Shown piece after piece: positions 46,800 through 55,264 of a stretch of 64,000 nucleotides of DNA. The notes beneath the pieces are model-generated. The model had not been told where the DNA came from. It ran no database searches and saw only the letters and a list, made by a program, of their open reading frames with translations. The DNA is from Faecalibacterium sp. An122 (GTDB lineage Bacteria > Bacillota > Clostridia > Oscillospirales > Ruminococcaceae). The translations under genes and the position numbers were made by a program. Location: contig NZ_NFLL01000007.1 in NCBI RefSeq assembly GCF_002160895.1, positions 1 through 64,000 of the forward strand. The letters are read 5' to 3'. Positions within the stretch are counted from its first letter, which is position 1; every line of letters begins with the position of its first letter.

Positions 46800-48689
46800 A
46801 TGAACCATCTTGGAGACTATGATGTGATTGTGATTGGCGCGGGCCATGCCGGCATTGAGGCGGCCCACGCGGCGGCGGTGTTGGGCGCCCGCACCGCCGT
46901 CTTTACCATGAGCCTGGACGCGGTGGGAAATATGCCCTGCAACCCCAGCATCGGCGGCACCGCCAAGGGCACCCTGGTGCGGGAGGTGGACGCTCTGGGC
47001 GGCCTGATGGGATTGGCGGCGGACGCCACCGCCCTTCAGAGCCGGATGCTCAACCGGGGCAAGGGCCCCGCGGTCCACGCCCTGCGGGTCCAGACCGACC
47101 GCAAGAAGTACAATGCCTGGATGAAGCACGCTCTGGAACTGACCCCCGGCCTGGCCATTCATCAGGCCGAGGTGGTGTCCATCCAGATTGAGAACGGCCG
47201 GGTGAAGGGGGTAGTCACCCAGCTGAACGGAGAGTACGGCGCCAAGTGCGTGGTGATTGCCACCGGCACCAACCTGGGCGGAAAGATCTTTGTGGGAGAT
47301 GCCTGGTACGCCTCGGGCCCCGACGGAATGCACGCCTCCAACGCCCTCACCGAGAGCCTGCGGGCGGCAGGGCTGCCCCTGCGCCGGTTCAAGACCGGCA
47401 CCCCCGCCCGGGTCCATCGCCGCAGCATCGACTTCGACAAACTGGAGCGCCAGCCCGGCGACCCGGAGGAAACCCTGCAGCCTTTCAGCTTCATGACCAC
47501 CCAGCCGGTCCGCAATCTGGTGGACTGCTACATTGCCTACACCAACCCCGAGACCCACAAGATCATCCTGGACAACATCCAGCGCAGCCCTCTGTACGGC
47601 GGCATGATCGAGGGGGTGGGGCCCCGCTACTGCCCCTCCATTGAGGACAAGGTGGTGCGGTTTGCCGGCAAGGACCGGCACCCCATCTTTGTGGAACCCT
47701 GCGGTGAGAACACCGAGGAAATGTATCTGCAGGGTGCGTCCAGCAGCCTGCCGGAGGATGTGCAGAACGCCTTCTACCACAGCATTGTGGGCTTTGAGCA
47801 TCTGGAGATTCTCCGCCCGGCCTACGCCATCGAATACGATTGTGTGGACCCCACCAGCCTGGCCCCCACGCTGGAGAGCCGGCAGGTGGAGGGCCTCTAC
47901 GGTGCGGGCCAGTTCAACGGCACCTCCGGTTATGAGGAGGCGGCGGCCCAGGGCCTGCTGGCCGGCCTCAATGCCGCCCGCCGCGCCCTGGGAAAAGAAC
48001 AGCTGGTGCTGCCCCGTCAGACCAGCTACCTGGGCACCCTGGTGGACGACCTGGTGACCAAGGGGGTCATGGACCCCTACCGGATGATGACCAGCCGCAG
48101 CGAATACCGGCTGACCCTCCGGCAGGACAACGCCGACACCCGCCTGACCCCCATCGGCCGGGAATACGGCCTGGTGTCGGATGAGCGGTGGGCCCGGTAC
48201 GAGGAGACCCGGCGGGTGCTGGAAGCCGAGCGGGCCCGCCTCCACGAAACCCACGTCAAGACCGCGCCCCTCCAGGCGGCCATGGAGGCCGCCGGCCTGA
48301 CCCCCGCCCAGCAGGGCGGCCTGGCGGATGAACTGCTCCGCCGTCCCGAAATCAACTACAGCCTGATGGCCCAGGTCATCGGCTGGGGGGAGGGGGTCAC
48401 CCCCATGCTGGCCGAGCGGATCGAAACCGAGATCAAGTACGCCGGCTACATTGCCCGCCAGGACCGGATGATCCGGGACATGGCCCGGCGGGAAAAGACC
48501 CTCATCCCGGCCGGCTTCCAGTACGAGGGCCTCACCGGTCTGACCCTGGAAGCCCGGGAAAAGCTCAACAAGATCCGGCCCCGCAGCCTGGGACAGGCGG
48601 GGCGCATCCCCGGCGTGTCCCCGTCCGACCTTGCCCAGCTGAGCATCGCGCTGGCTGCGGCCCAGAAGAAGGAGGCCTCCCATGATTGA
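46800..48689 (+). CDS. mnmG: tRNA uridine 5-carboxymethylaminomethyl modification enzyme MnmG
   Basis: The 629-residue FAD protein has the dinucleotide motif VIGAGHAGIEAA near the N-terminus, the family signatures GNMPCNPSIGGTAKG and QFNGTSGYEEAAAQG, and the C-terminal helical MnmE-binding domain. GGAAAGGAAC lies just upstream of the ATG at 46800, so an ATG five codons earlier is unlikely. It overlaps rsmG by 8 bp. Confidence 0.97.
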   Translation: MNHLGDYDVIVIGAGHAGIEAAHAAAVLGARTAVFTMSLDAVGNMPCNPSIGGTAKGTLVREVDALGGLMGLAADATALQSRMLNRGKGPAVHALRVQTDRKKYNAWMKHALELTPGLAIHQAEVVSIQIENGRVKGVVTQLNGEYGAKCVVIATGTNLGGKIFVGDAWYASGPDGMHASNALTESLRAAGLPLRRFKTGTPARVHRRSIDFDKLERQPGDPEETLQPFSFMTTQPVRNLVDCYIAYTNPETHKIILDNIQRSPLYGGMIEGVGPRYCPSIEDKVVRFAGKDRHPIFVEPCGENTEEMYLQGASSSLPEDVQNAFYHSIVGFEHLEILRPAYAIEYDCVDPTSLAPTLESRQVEGLYGAGQFNGTSGYEEAAAQGLLAGLNAARRALGKEQLVLPRQTSYLGTLVDDLVTKGVMDPYRMMTSRSEYRLTLRQDNADTRLTPIGREYGLVSDERWARYEETRRVLEAERARLHETHVKTAPLQAAMEAAGLTPAQQGGLADELLRRPEINYSLMAQVIGWGEGVTPMLAERIETEIKYAGYIARQDRMIRDMARREKTLIPAGFQYEGLTGLTLEAREKLNKIRPRSLGQAGRIPGVSPSDLAQLSIALAAAQKKEASHD

Positions 48690-49389
48690 TAAAAACCGCC
48701 TTGCGGAAAAGTGTTCCACGTGGAACATCGCCCTCACCGGCACCCAGCTGGACCAGTTGGACCAGTACGCCGAGCTGCTGGTGAGCTACAACCAGAAGGT
48801 CAACCTGACCGCCATCACCGACCCCGAGGGCATCGAGGACAAGCACTTCCTGGACAGCCTGCTGTTTGCCTGCCAGCCCGAGGTGGCGGGGAAGATGGTG
48901 GATGTGGGGGCGGGGGCCGGGTTCCCCGGCATCGTCACCAAGATCTACAAGCCCGACCTGGACCTGACCCTGATGGAGCCCACCGGCAAGCGGGTGGACT
49001 TCCTCCGGTACGCCTGCGAGACCCTGGGTCTGACGGGGGTCAGCTTTGCCAAGGAGCGGGCCGAGGAGGCCGCCCGCAAGAGCTGGCGGGAACAGTTCGA
49101 CCTGGTGTCGGCCCGGGCGGTGGCCGCCCTGCCGGTGCTGGCCGAATACTGCCTGCCCCTGGCCAGGGTGGGGGGACACTTCCTGGCCATGAAGGGGGCC
49201 TCCGCTGCTGAGGAGCTGGAGGCCGCCCAGGGGGCCATCCGCAAGCTGGGAGGCAAGTACCGGGAGACCCGGGCCTTCCATCTTCCGGGCGGGGACGCCC
49301 GCAGCCTGGTGCTGGTGGAAAAAATTTCGCAGACTCCGACCGTATATCCCAGAAACGGCGGAAAAATTGCGAAAGCGCCCCTGAAATAA
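48682..49389 (+). CDS. rsmG: 16S rRNA (guanine-N7) methyltransferase RsmG
   Basis: The 235-residue SAM-dependent enzyme methylates G527 of 16S rRNA. The SAM motif is VDVGAGAGFPGIV, preceded by YNQKVNLTAI and DSL. Codons 11-16 contain a perfect 16-bp parS palindrome (48712-48727), so this coding region also serves as a ParB site. The stretch 49390-49539 before the next gene contains an imperfect GGGCGC hairpin but no gene. Confidence 0.96.
   Translation: MIDKNRLAEKCSTWNIALTGTQLDQLDQYAELLVSYNQKVNLTAITDPEGIEDKHFLDSLLFACQPEVAGKMVDVGAGAGFPGIVTKIYKPDLDLTLMEPTGKRVDFLRYACETLGLTGVSFAKERAEEAARKSWREQFDLVSARAVAALPVLAEYCLPLARVGGHFLAMKGASAAEELEAAQGAIRKLGGKYRETRAFHLPGGDARSLVLVEKISQTPTVYPRNGGKIAKAPLK
48712..48727. 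promoter_or_regulatory. parS site 1, inside rsmG
   Basis: TGTTCCACGTGGAACA is a perfect palindrome, two symmetric changes from the canonical TGTTTCACGTGAAACA. Sites of this kind load ParB near the origin. Confidence 0.9.
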
Positions 49390-49539
49390 GGCGGAATATC
49401 TCGGCTTGCCTCGAACGGCGGCGAACGATTTTTCTGGAAAGCGCAGCGCTTCTGTGGTACTCTTGAACTGGAAGAGTTTCCCACGGGGGCGCTTTTTGTT
49501 TGCGCCCGGGATGGGACTTCACGGGAAGGAGGACAAGCC

Positions 49540-50349
49540 GTGTTTGACCGCAGAAAACCGGTGGGGAAGGTGGTGGCGCTGCCGGTGGAGCAGATCGAGC
49601 CCTCGCCGTATCAGGCCCGCCGCGTCTTTGACCAGGAGGAGCTGGCGGGGCTGGCGGCCAGCATCCGGGAGAATGGGCTGCTGCAGCCGGTGACGGTCCG
49701 CCGCCTGGGCCCCGACCGGTACGAGCTGATCGCAGGGGAGCGGCGGCTGCGGGCCTGCAAGCTGGCCGGCATGGACCGGGTGCCCGCCATCCTGCGGGAC
49801 TATCAGGACGACCAGACCGCCGCCCTGAGCCTGCTGGAAAACATCCAGCGGGCCGACCTGAACCCCTTTGAGCAGGCCCGGGGCCTGCAGGACGTGCTGG
49901 CCCTCTGGGGCTGTACCCAGGCCGAGGCCGCCAAGCGGCTGGGGATGGCCCAGCCCACCCTGGCCAACAAGCTGCGGCTGCTTCAGCTCACCGCCGACCA
50001 GCAGCAGTTCATCCTGGAAAATCACCTCACCGAGCGCCACGCCCGGGCGGTGCTGCGGCTGCCCGAGAACCGCCGCAGCGAGGCCCTCATCACCATCAGC
50101 CGCCGCCGGATGAATGCCCGGGCCGCCGACCGCTATGTGGAACAGCTGCTGCAGGAGACCGACACCCCCGCCCAGAAACCCCGCCGCCTGCCCATGGTGC
50201 GGGACGTGCGGATCTTTGTCAACACCATCGACCATGCCATCCGGCTGATGACCGACAACGGCGTCCCCGCCACCGCTCGACGGGAGGAGGGGGACGGCTA
50301 CATCGAGTACACCGTCCGGATTCCCACCGGCCCCGGCACCGGCAAATAA
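49540..50349 (+). CDS. noc: ParB/Noc-family DNA-binding protein
   Basis: The 269-residue protein has the CTPase/ParB N domain with GERRLRACKLAGM and the helix-turn-helix EAAKRLGMAQPTLANKLRLL, then a dimerisation domain. Its place directly after rsmG and before parA-parB is that of noc in Bacillus, where Noc blocks division over the nucleoid. The start is GTG (49540) with GGAGG 7 nt upstream. The N-terminus is short (MFDRRKPVGKV) and shows no obvious amphipathic membrane helix of the Bacillus type. It could equally be a second ParB acting on parS. Confidence 0.88.
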   Translation: MFDRRKPVGKVVALPVEQIEPSPYQARRVFDQEELAGLAASIRENGLLQPVTVRRLGPDRYELIAGERRLRACKLAGMDRVPAILRDYQDDQTAALSLLENIQRADLNPFEQARGLQDVLALWGCTQAEAAKRLGMAQPTLANKLRLLQLTADQQQFILENHLTERHARAVLRLPENRRSEALITISRRRMNARAADRYVEQLLQETDTPAQKPRRLPMVRDVRIFVNTIDHAIRLMTDNGVPATARREEGDGYIEYTVRIPTGPGTGK

Positions 50350-50540
50350 ACCCGGACAAGCCCCCCGGCTCCGCCGCCGGACAAGCCCCGCCGCAGGGCG
50401 GGGGATGGGCCGGACGGCCGGGCCGCTCCTGCGCCGGCCGGGCGGCGTGGACGGGCCTCCGGCCCGCAAACCGGTTCCCATTTCAGGGCCCCCGCACAGA
50501 CCACCCTCCGGTCTGGGGCGGGGGCCTTTTTGTGGGAAAA

Positions 50541-50556
50541 GGTTCCACGTGGAACA
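50541..50556. promoter_or_regulatory. parS site 2
   Basis: GGTTCCACGTGGAACA differs from sites 1 and 3 by one outer base. It lies between the noc-like gene and the GNAT gene. Confidence 0.88.
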
Positions 50557-50610
50557 TCTTGCGCGGCGGGCCCGGGTCTGGTATCATGGAGGAAAAGGAG
50601 GGGATCACCC

Positions 50611-51120
50611 ATGGAGCTGGAACTGCGTCCCCGGACCGAACAGGTCCGCATCTACTTTGCCCGCACCCGGGACCCGGAGATCCAGGCCCGGATTCCCCAG
50701 CGCAGCCAGACGGTGGAGCAGGCCCTGGAGGACTACCGCCGGTCCCTGGCTCCCGGCTCGGACAGCTATGGCCGGACGATCTGGGCCGACGGTGTCTATG
50801 TGGGGGACGTCTGGTGTTACTGCATCCACGCCGAGCCCGACCCCGACGCCATGGTCAGCTATTGCATCTTTGAAAAGGACCGCTGGGGGCAGGGGATTGC
50901 CAGCCGGGCGCTGGAACAGTTCCTGGCCGATGCCGGGCCCCGGTTCGGCCTGAAACGGGTGGGAGCTTTTGCCTACGCCGACAACCCCGCCTCGGTGCGG
51001 GTGCTGGAAAAGAACGGCTTCGCCATCCAGGAAACGTTTGAGGAGGAGGGCCGCCGGTCCTTCTACCTTGTGCGGGAAATAGAAGAAACAGGGAGGTTGG
51101 ACAAATGGAATACAGAGTGA
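50611..51120 (+). CDS. GNAT-family N-acetyltransferase
   Basis: The 169-residue product has the acetyl-CoA pyrophosphate loop in KDRWGQGIASRAL and the late motif ADNPASVRVLEKNGF, as in RimJ/RimL-like enzymes. The substrate is unknown. AAGGAGGGG precedes the ATG. It overlaps the next small acetyltransferase gene by 16 bp. Its presence between noc and parA is an insertion into an otherwise conserved order. Confidence 0.88.
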   Translation: MELELRPRTEQVRIYFARTRDPEIQARIPQRSQTVEQALEDYRRSLAPGSDSYGRTIWADGVYVGDVWCYCIHAEPDPDAMVSYCIFEKDRWGQGIASRALEQFLADAGPRFGLKRVGAFAYADNPASVRVLEKNGFAIQETFEEEGRRSFYLVREIEETGRLDKWNTE

Positions 51121-51416
51121 TCAGCAACCGGATTACAGCGGTGGAGAAGGACCAGGTTCTGGGGGAGATTACCTTCCCGGACTGCGGGCCGGAGACGGTG
51201 GTCATTGACCACACCTGGGTGGACCCGTCCCTGCGGAGACAGGGAGTGGCCGGCCAGCTGGTCAAGCGGGCCGCCGACGCTTTGCGGTCCACCGGCCGCA
51301 GGGCCCGCGTTACCTGTTCCTATGCCCGGGACTGGTTTGAGCGCCATCCCGAGGAGGCCGACGTCCTGGTGGACGGATGGGAGAAGGACCACGCCGCCTG
51401 CCGGCTGGGCCGCTGA
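51105..51416 (+). CDS. Small GNAT-like N-acetyltransferase (YjdJ type)
   Basis: The 103-residue protein fits the minimal GNAT family PF14542: EITF near the start, DHTWVDPSLRRQGVAGQLVKRAADALR for CoA binding and ARVTCSYARDWFERHPEE near the end. These short proteins are of uncertain substrate. It is coupled to the preceding GNAT gene. Confidence 0.85.
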   Translation: MEYRVISNRITAVEKDQVLGEITFPDCGPETVVIDHTWVDPSLRRQGVAGQLVKRAADALRSTGRRARVTCSYARDWFERHPEEADVLVDGWEKDHAACRLGR

Positions 51417-51429
51417 AAAGGGCAGAGAA

Positions 51430-51457
51430 GGCCCCCGCCGAAACCGGGGGCCTTTTT
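51430..51457 (+). terminator. Terminator after the GNAT pair
   Basis: GGCCCCCG and CGGGGGCC surround a 7-nt loop and are followed by TTTTT. Confidence 0.9.
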
Positions 51458-51504
51458 CAGACCCAAATTTTACCGGTTTTTGCCCTATTCCCGGCGTGAA
51501 TCAT

Positions 51505-51533
51505 TTGACGTTCCCCTGCGAATGGATTATAAT
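51505..51533 (+). promoter_or_regulatory. parAB promoter
   Basis: TTGACG (51505-51510) and TATAAT (51528-51533) are 17 bp apart. parS site 3 begins 25 bp downstream, so ParB bound there could repress the promoter. Confidence 0.88.
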
Positions 51534-51557
51534 AGAGTGCGTAACGAGACTGAGAAA

Positions 51558-51573
51558 TGTTCCACGTGGAACA
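51558..51573. promoter_or_regulatory. parS site 3, in the parA leader
   Basis: A perfect TGTTCCACGTGGAACA, identical to site 1, between the promoter and the parA start. Confidence 0.92.
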
Positions 51574-51599
51574 TTGCATGAGAGGGAGGATTCCGGTTC

Positions 51600-52418
51600 G
51601 TGGGTAAGATCATAGCAGTGGCAAATCAGAAGGGCGGTGTGGGCAAGACCACCACCGCCGTCAATCTTTCGGCCTGCGTGGCCGCCCTGGGCAAGAAGGT
51701 CCTGATTGTGGACCTGGACCCCCAGGGCAACGCCACCACCGGCTACGGCATCTCCAAGCGGAGCGTCGAGACCGGCACCTATGAGCTGCTGATCGGCGAC
51801 GCCGAGCCCAGGGACGCCATCCGCAAGACATCCTTCCGGGCCGACGTGCTGCCCTCCAACACCCGTCTGGCGGGCGCCGCCCTGGAGCTCATCGACCTGC
51901 CCAACCGGGAGAGCCGCCTGCGCAAGGCCCTGGCTCCCATCCAGCAGGACTACGACTTCATCTTCATCGACTGCCCCCCCAGCCTGGACCTGCTGACCCT
52001 CAACGGCCTGTGCGCCTGCGACAGCGTCCTGATTCCCATCCAGTGCGAGTACTACGCCCTGGAAGGTCTGAGCGAGCTGATCAGCACCCTCAAGACCGTC
52101 CGCCGCAAGTACAACAACTACCTGGACATTGAGGGCGTGGTGTTCACCATGTACGCGGGCCGGTACAACCTGACCCTGCAGGTGGTGGAACAGGTCCAGA
52201 AGTATTTCGGGGACAAGGTCTACCAGACCACCATTCCCCGGGCCATCCGCATTTCGGAGGCCCCCAGCTACGGCCAGCCCATCAACTACTACGAACCCAA
52301 GGGCAAGGGCAGCGAGGCCTATATGGATTTGGCCATTGAATTCGTCAAGCGCAACCGCCCGCGGGACCCCCAGCCCCGCCGCCGTCGCGCCAAAGCAGCC
52401 AAGCCGGAAACGGCTTGA
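51600..52418 (+). CDS. parA: Chromosome partitioning ATPase ParA/Soj
   Basis: The 272-residue deviant-Walker ATPase has KGGVGKTTTAVNLSA at residues 11-25, DLDPQGNATTG and DCPPSLDLLTLN. It works with ParB and parS in origin segregation and in control of DnaA. The start is GTG (51600), preceded by GGGAGG. A basic tail (RPRDPQPRRRRAKAAK) is added. parB follows after 16 bp. Confidence 0.97.
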   Translation: MGKIIAVANQKGGVGKTTTAVNLSACVAALGKKVLIVDLDPQGNATTGYGISKRSVETGTYELLIGDAEPRDAIRKTSFRADVLPSNTRLAGAALELIDLPNRESRLRKALAPIQQDYDFIFIDCPPSLDLLTLNGLCACDSVLIPIQCEYYALEGLSELISTLKTVRRKYNNYLDIEGVVFTMYAGRYNLTLQVVEQVQKYFGDKVYQTTIPRAIRISEAPSYGQPINYYEPKGKGSEAYMDLAIEFVKRNRPRDPQPRRRRAKAAKPETA

Positions 52419-52434
52419 GAGGGGAGGGTGACAG

Positions 52435-53319
52435 ATGCCAAGAGGAAGAGGCGGCCTGGGCCGCGGATTGGAGAGTCTGTTTGAGGACGCAGCCCCCAGC
52501 CTGGAATCAGACGGCGGGGTGCGCACCGTCCCCCTGCGGGAGATTGAGCCGGACCCCGGCCAGCCCCGCAAAACCTTCCCGGAGGAGAGCCTGTCCGAGC
52601 TGGCCGACAGCATCAGCCAGCACGGCCTGCTGCAGCCCATCGCGGTGCGGCCCCAGTCCATGGGCGGGTACCGGATTGTGGCGGGCGAGCGCCGGTGGCG
52701 TGCCTGCCGGCTGGCGGGCCTGACCGAGGTGCCGGTCATCATCCTGGACGTGTCGGATCAGGAGGCCATGGAGCTGGCCCTGATCGAGAACCTCCAGCGG
52801 GAGGACCTGGACCCCATCGAAGAGGCCTGCGGCATCCGGGAACTGATGGACCGGTGTGAGCTGACCCAGGAACAGGCAGCCCGCCGGCTGGGCAAGAGCC
52901 GCAGCGCTCTGGCCAACAGCCTGCGCCTGCTGAACCTGCCCCCGGAGGCCCTGGAACTTTTGAAAGCCGGCAAGCTGACGGCGGGCCACGCCAAAGCCAT
53001 TCTGGGCCTGCCCAGCCCCGAGCTGCAGGTTCAGGCAGCCCAGCTCATTGCAGAGCACAACCTGAACGTCCGCCAGGCCGAGGAACTGTGCCGCCGTCTG
53101 GCCAAGGAGGCCAAAGAGGCGGCGGCCCCGGAACCGGCGCCCCGTCCGGCCCTGCCGGTGGAAGTGGAGGAGAGCCTCCGCCAGACCCTGGGCAATGAGG
53201 TGTCGGTGGCCTATAAGGACGGCAGAGGAAGCCTGACGGTACATTTCTACTCGGACGATCAGCTGCGGGCGTTTGCCAACCTGCTGGGCCATTACGAACA
53301 GCAGGGGAGCGGGGTGTAA
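52435..53319 (+). CDS. parB: Chromosome partitioning protein ParB/Spo0J
   Basis: The 294-residue protein starts MPRGRGGLGRGLESLF, the ParA-stimulating N-terminus, then GERRWRACRLAGL (CTP-binding box) and the helix-turn-helix QEQAARRLGKSRSALANSLRLL. The C-terminal dimerisation domain is complete. It binds the three parS palindromes nearby. The order parA-parB-serS continues the operon. Confidence 0.97.
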   Translation: MPRGRGGLGRGLESLFEDAAPSLESDGGVRTVPLREIEPDPGQPRKTFPEESLSELADSISQHGLLQPIAVRPQSMGGYRIVAGERRWRACRLAGLTEVPVIILDVSDQEAMELALIENLQREDLDPIEEACGIRELMDRCELTQEQAARRLGKSRSALANSLRLLNLPPEALELLKAGKLTAGHAKAILGLPSPELQVQAAQLIAEHNLNVRQAEELCRRLAKEAKEAAAPEPAPRPALPVEVEESLRQTLGNEVSVAYKDGRGSLTVHFYSDDQLRAFANLLGHYEQQGSGV

Positions 53320-53383
53320 AACCCCGGCGCTCCGGTGCGATTGTTTTTGTGGGAAACCTGAGTGATATAAAGGAGAAATCGAA

Positions 53384-54709
53384 ATGCTTGACATCAAATT
53401 TGTCCGTGAGAATCCGGACGCAGTCAAAGAGAACATCCGCAAGAAGTTCCAGGATGCGAAGCTGCCCCTGGTGGATGAGGTCATCGAGCTGGACGGCAAG
53501 TACCGCAAGTGCCTGCAGGAAGCCGAGAACCTCAAGGCCCAGCGGAACAAGCTGAGCAAGGCCAACGGCCCCCTGTTCGGTCAGCTGAAGAAGTGCACCG
53601 ACGAGGCCAAGAAGGAGGAGCTGCAGGCCCAGATCGACGCCAACAACGCCGCCGTCAAGGCCGACGCCGAACAGCTGGCTGCCCTGGACACCGAGAAGGA
53701 CCAGATGGCCGCCCGCATCCAGGAGATCATGTACACCATCCCCAACATGATCGATCCCAGCGTGCCCATCGGCCCCGATGACACCCACAACGTGGAGGCG
53801 CAGCGGTTCGGCGAGCCGGTGGTGCCGGATTTCCCCATCCCGTACCACACCGAGATCATGGAGAGCTTTGACGGCATCGATATGGACGCCGCCGGCCGTG
53901 TGGCCGGCAACGGCTTCTACTACCTGCTGGGCAACATCGCCCGGCTGCACGAGGCTGTCCTGGCCTACGCCCGCGACTTCATGATCAGCAAGGGCTTCAC
54001 CTATGTGATTCCTCCCTTCATGATGCACGGCAACGTGGTGCAGGGCGTTATGTCCTTCCCCGAGATGGATGCCATGATGTACAAGATCGAGGGCGAGGAT
54101 CTGTACCTGATCGGCACCTCCGAGCACACCATGATCGGCCGGTTCATTGACCAGACCATCGACGAGGCCAAGCTGCCCCTGACCCTCACCAGCTACAGCC
54201 CCTGCTTCCGCAAGGAGAAGGGCGCCCACGGCATCGAGGAGCGCGGCATCTACCGCATCCACCAGTTCGAGAAGCAGGAGATGATCGTAGTCTGCCGTCC
54301 CGAGGAGAGCAACGACTGGTACGAGAAGCTGTGGCGCTACTCGGTGGAGCTGTTCCAGAACATGGAGATTCCCGTCCGTCAGCTGGTCTGCTGCTCGGGC
54401 GACCTGGCCGACCTGAAGGTCAAGAGCTGCGATATCGAGGCATGGAGCCCCCGCCAGCAGAAGTACTTCGAGGTGTGCAGCTGCTCCAACCTGGGCGACG
54501 CCCAGGCCCGCCGCCTGCACATCCGCGTCAAGGGCGCCGACGGCAAGAGCTACCTGGCCCACACCCTGAACAACACCTGCGTGGCTCCTCCCCGTATGCT
54601 GATCGCCTTCCTGGAGAACCATCTCCAGGCCGACGGCTCGGTCACCATTCCCAAGGTCCTGCAGCCCTATATGGGCGGCCTTGAGGTGATGGTCCCCAAC
54701 CACAAGTAA
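53384..54709 (+). CDS. serS: Seryl-tRNA synthetase
   Basis: The 441-residue class II synthetase has an N-terminal coiled-coil arm (about 30-105), motif 2 (FRKEKGAHGIEERGIYRIHQFEK) and motif 3 (NNTCVAPPRMLIAFLENHLQ). AAGGAG precedes the ATG. The N-terminal arm reads KLSKANGPLFGQLKKC. No T-box leader is visible in the 64-bp gap to parB, so it is likely transcribed with parAB. Confidence 0.97.
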   Translation: MLDIKFVRENPDAVKENIRKKFQDAKLPLVDEVIELDGKYRKCLQEAENLKAQRNKLSKANGPLFGQLKKCTDEAKKEELQAQIDANNAAVKADAEQLAALDTEKDQMAARIQEIMYTIPNMIDPSVPIGPDDTHNVEAQRFGEPVVPDFPIPYHTEIMESFDGIDMDAAGRVAGNGFYYLLGNIARLHEAVLAYARDFMISKGFTYVIPPFMMHGNVVQGVMSFPEMDAMMYKIEGEDLYLIGTSEHTMIGRFIDQTIDEAKLPLTLTSYSPCFRKEKGAHGIEERGIYRIHQFEKQEMIVVCRPEESNDWYEKLWRYSVELFQNMEIPVRQLVCCSGDLADLKVKSCDIEAWSPRQQKYFEVCSCSNLGDAQARRLHIRVKGADGKSYLAHTLNNTCVAPPRMLIAFLENHLQADGSVTIPKVLQPYMGGLEVMVPNHK

Positions 54710-54740
54710 TCACCCCCGCAAAACCTTAAAAGCGTTTTCA

Positions 54741-54782
54741 GCCGCCCTCGGCCCCACAGCGGGACCGGGGGCGGCTTTTTTG
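54741..54782 (+). terminator. Terminator of the parAB-serS operon
   Basis: AGCCGCCC and GGGCGGCT arms with an inner CGG/CCG stem are followed by TTTTTT. The 54783-54963 stretch beyond holds only GC-rich small inverted repeats and a palindrome AAAAAAGTGTACTTTTTT (54935-54952). Confidence 0.9.
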
Positions 54783-54963
54783 CTGGGCCGGTCACGCCGG
54801 CCGGAAGGAAAAGGCTGGGATCGTGGCCCCGGGGCGGGGGAATGGGCCGGCTTGGAGAGGCAGCCGGCCGGTATAAAACCGTCCCGGCTGGGCTATGCTA
54901 AAGGGAGAAACGGCGCCCTGTCAGGACTTGTGAGAAAAAAGTGTACTTTTTTCAAAATACCTG

Positions 54964-54992
54964 TTGACAAATTGCGAAGGATTGGTTATAAT
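54964..54992 (+). promoter_or_regulatory. Promoter of the tRNA genes
   Basis: Consensus TTGACA (54964-54969) and TATAAT (54987-54992) with a 17-bp spacer, 36 bp before the first tRNA. Confidence 0.93.
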
Positions 54993-55027
54993 AATGGAGC
55001 GTTCCGCGGGAGCGCAAAGATGAATAT

Positions 55028-55104
55028 GGCGGTATAGCTCAGTTGGCTAGAGCATTCGGTTCATACCCGAAGTGTCACCGGTTCAAATCCAGTTACCGCT
55101 ACCA
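55028..55104 (+). tRNA. tRNA-Met (CAU)
   Basis: A 77-nt cloverleaf with encoded CCA. The anticodon loop is TTCATAC between TTCGG and CCGAA; the D arm has AGCTCAGTTGGCTAGAGC and the T arm GGTTCAAATCC. The acceptor GGCGGTA pairs with TACCGCT with a G1-U72 wobble. It lacks the initiator GGG/CCC anticodon stem, so it is an elongator; a lysidine-modified tRNA-Ile cannot be ruled out by eye. Confidence 0.92.
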
Positions 55105-55106
55105 TT

Positions 55107-55187
55107 TACAGAGTTTCGCTAAAATAAGGGGGATGTCGTCTGCAATAGTGGACGAGGATGTCGGAGATTTTAGCGAAGCTCTGTGTT
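55107..55187. repeat. Long inverted repeat between the two tRNA genes
   Basis: CAGAGTTTCGCTAAAAT and ATTTTAGCGAAGCTCTG (one mismatch) flank about 40 nt. In the tRNA precursor this makes a 17-bp stem. Confidence 0.8.
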
Positions 55188-55192
55188 TCTAA

Positions 55193-55264
55193 GGCCCGTT
55201 GGTCAAGCGGTTAAGACACGGCCCTTTCACGGCTGTAACATGGGTTCGATTCCCGTACGGGTCA
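55193..55264 (+). tRNA. tRNA-Glu (UUC)
   Basis: A 72-nt cloverleaf without encoded CCA. The anticodon loop CTTTCAC carries UUC; the acceptor GGCCCGT pairs with ACGGGTC. The T arm is GGGTTCGATTCCC. Its 3' end is repeated at 55386-55405. Confidence 0.93.

Noticed and set aside
53320-53383. T-box leader before serS
   Set aside because: Only 64 bp separate parB and serS, too short for a T-box, and no T-box sequence is present.
54780-55037. An 85-codon open frame between serS and the tRNA genes
   Set aside because: It runs over the serS terminator and the tRNA promoter and has no ribosome site.
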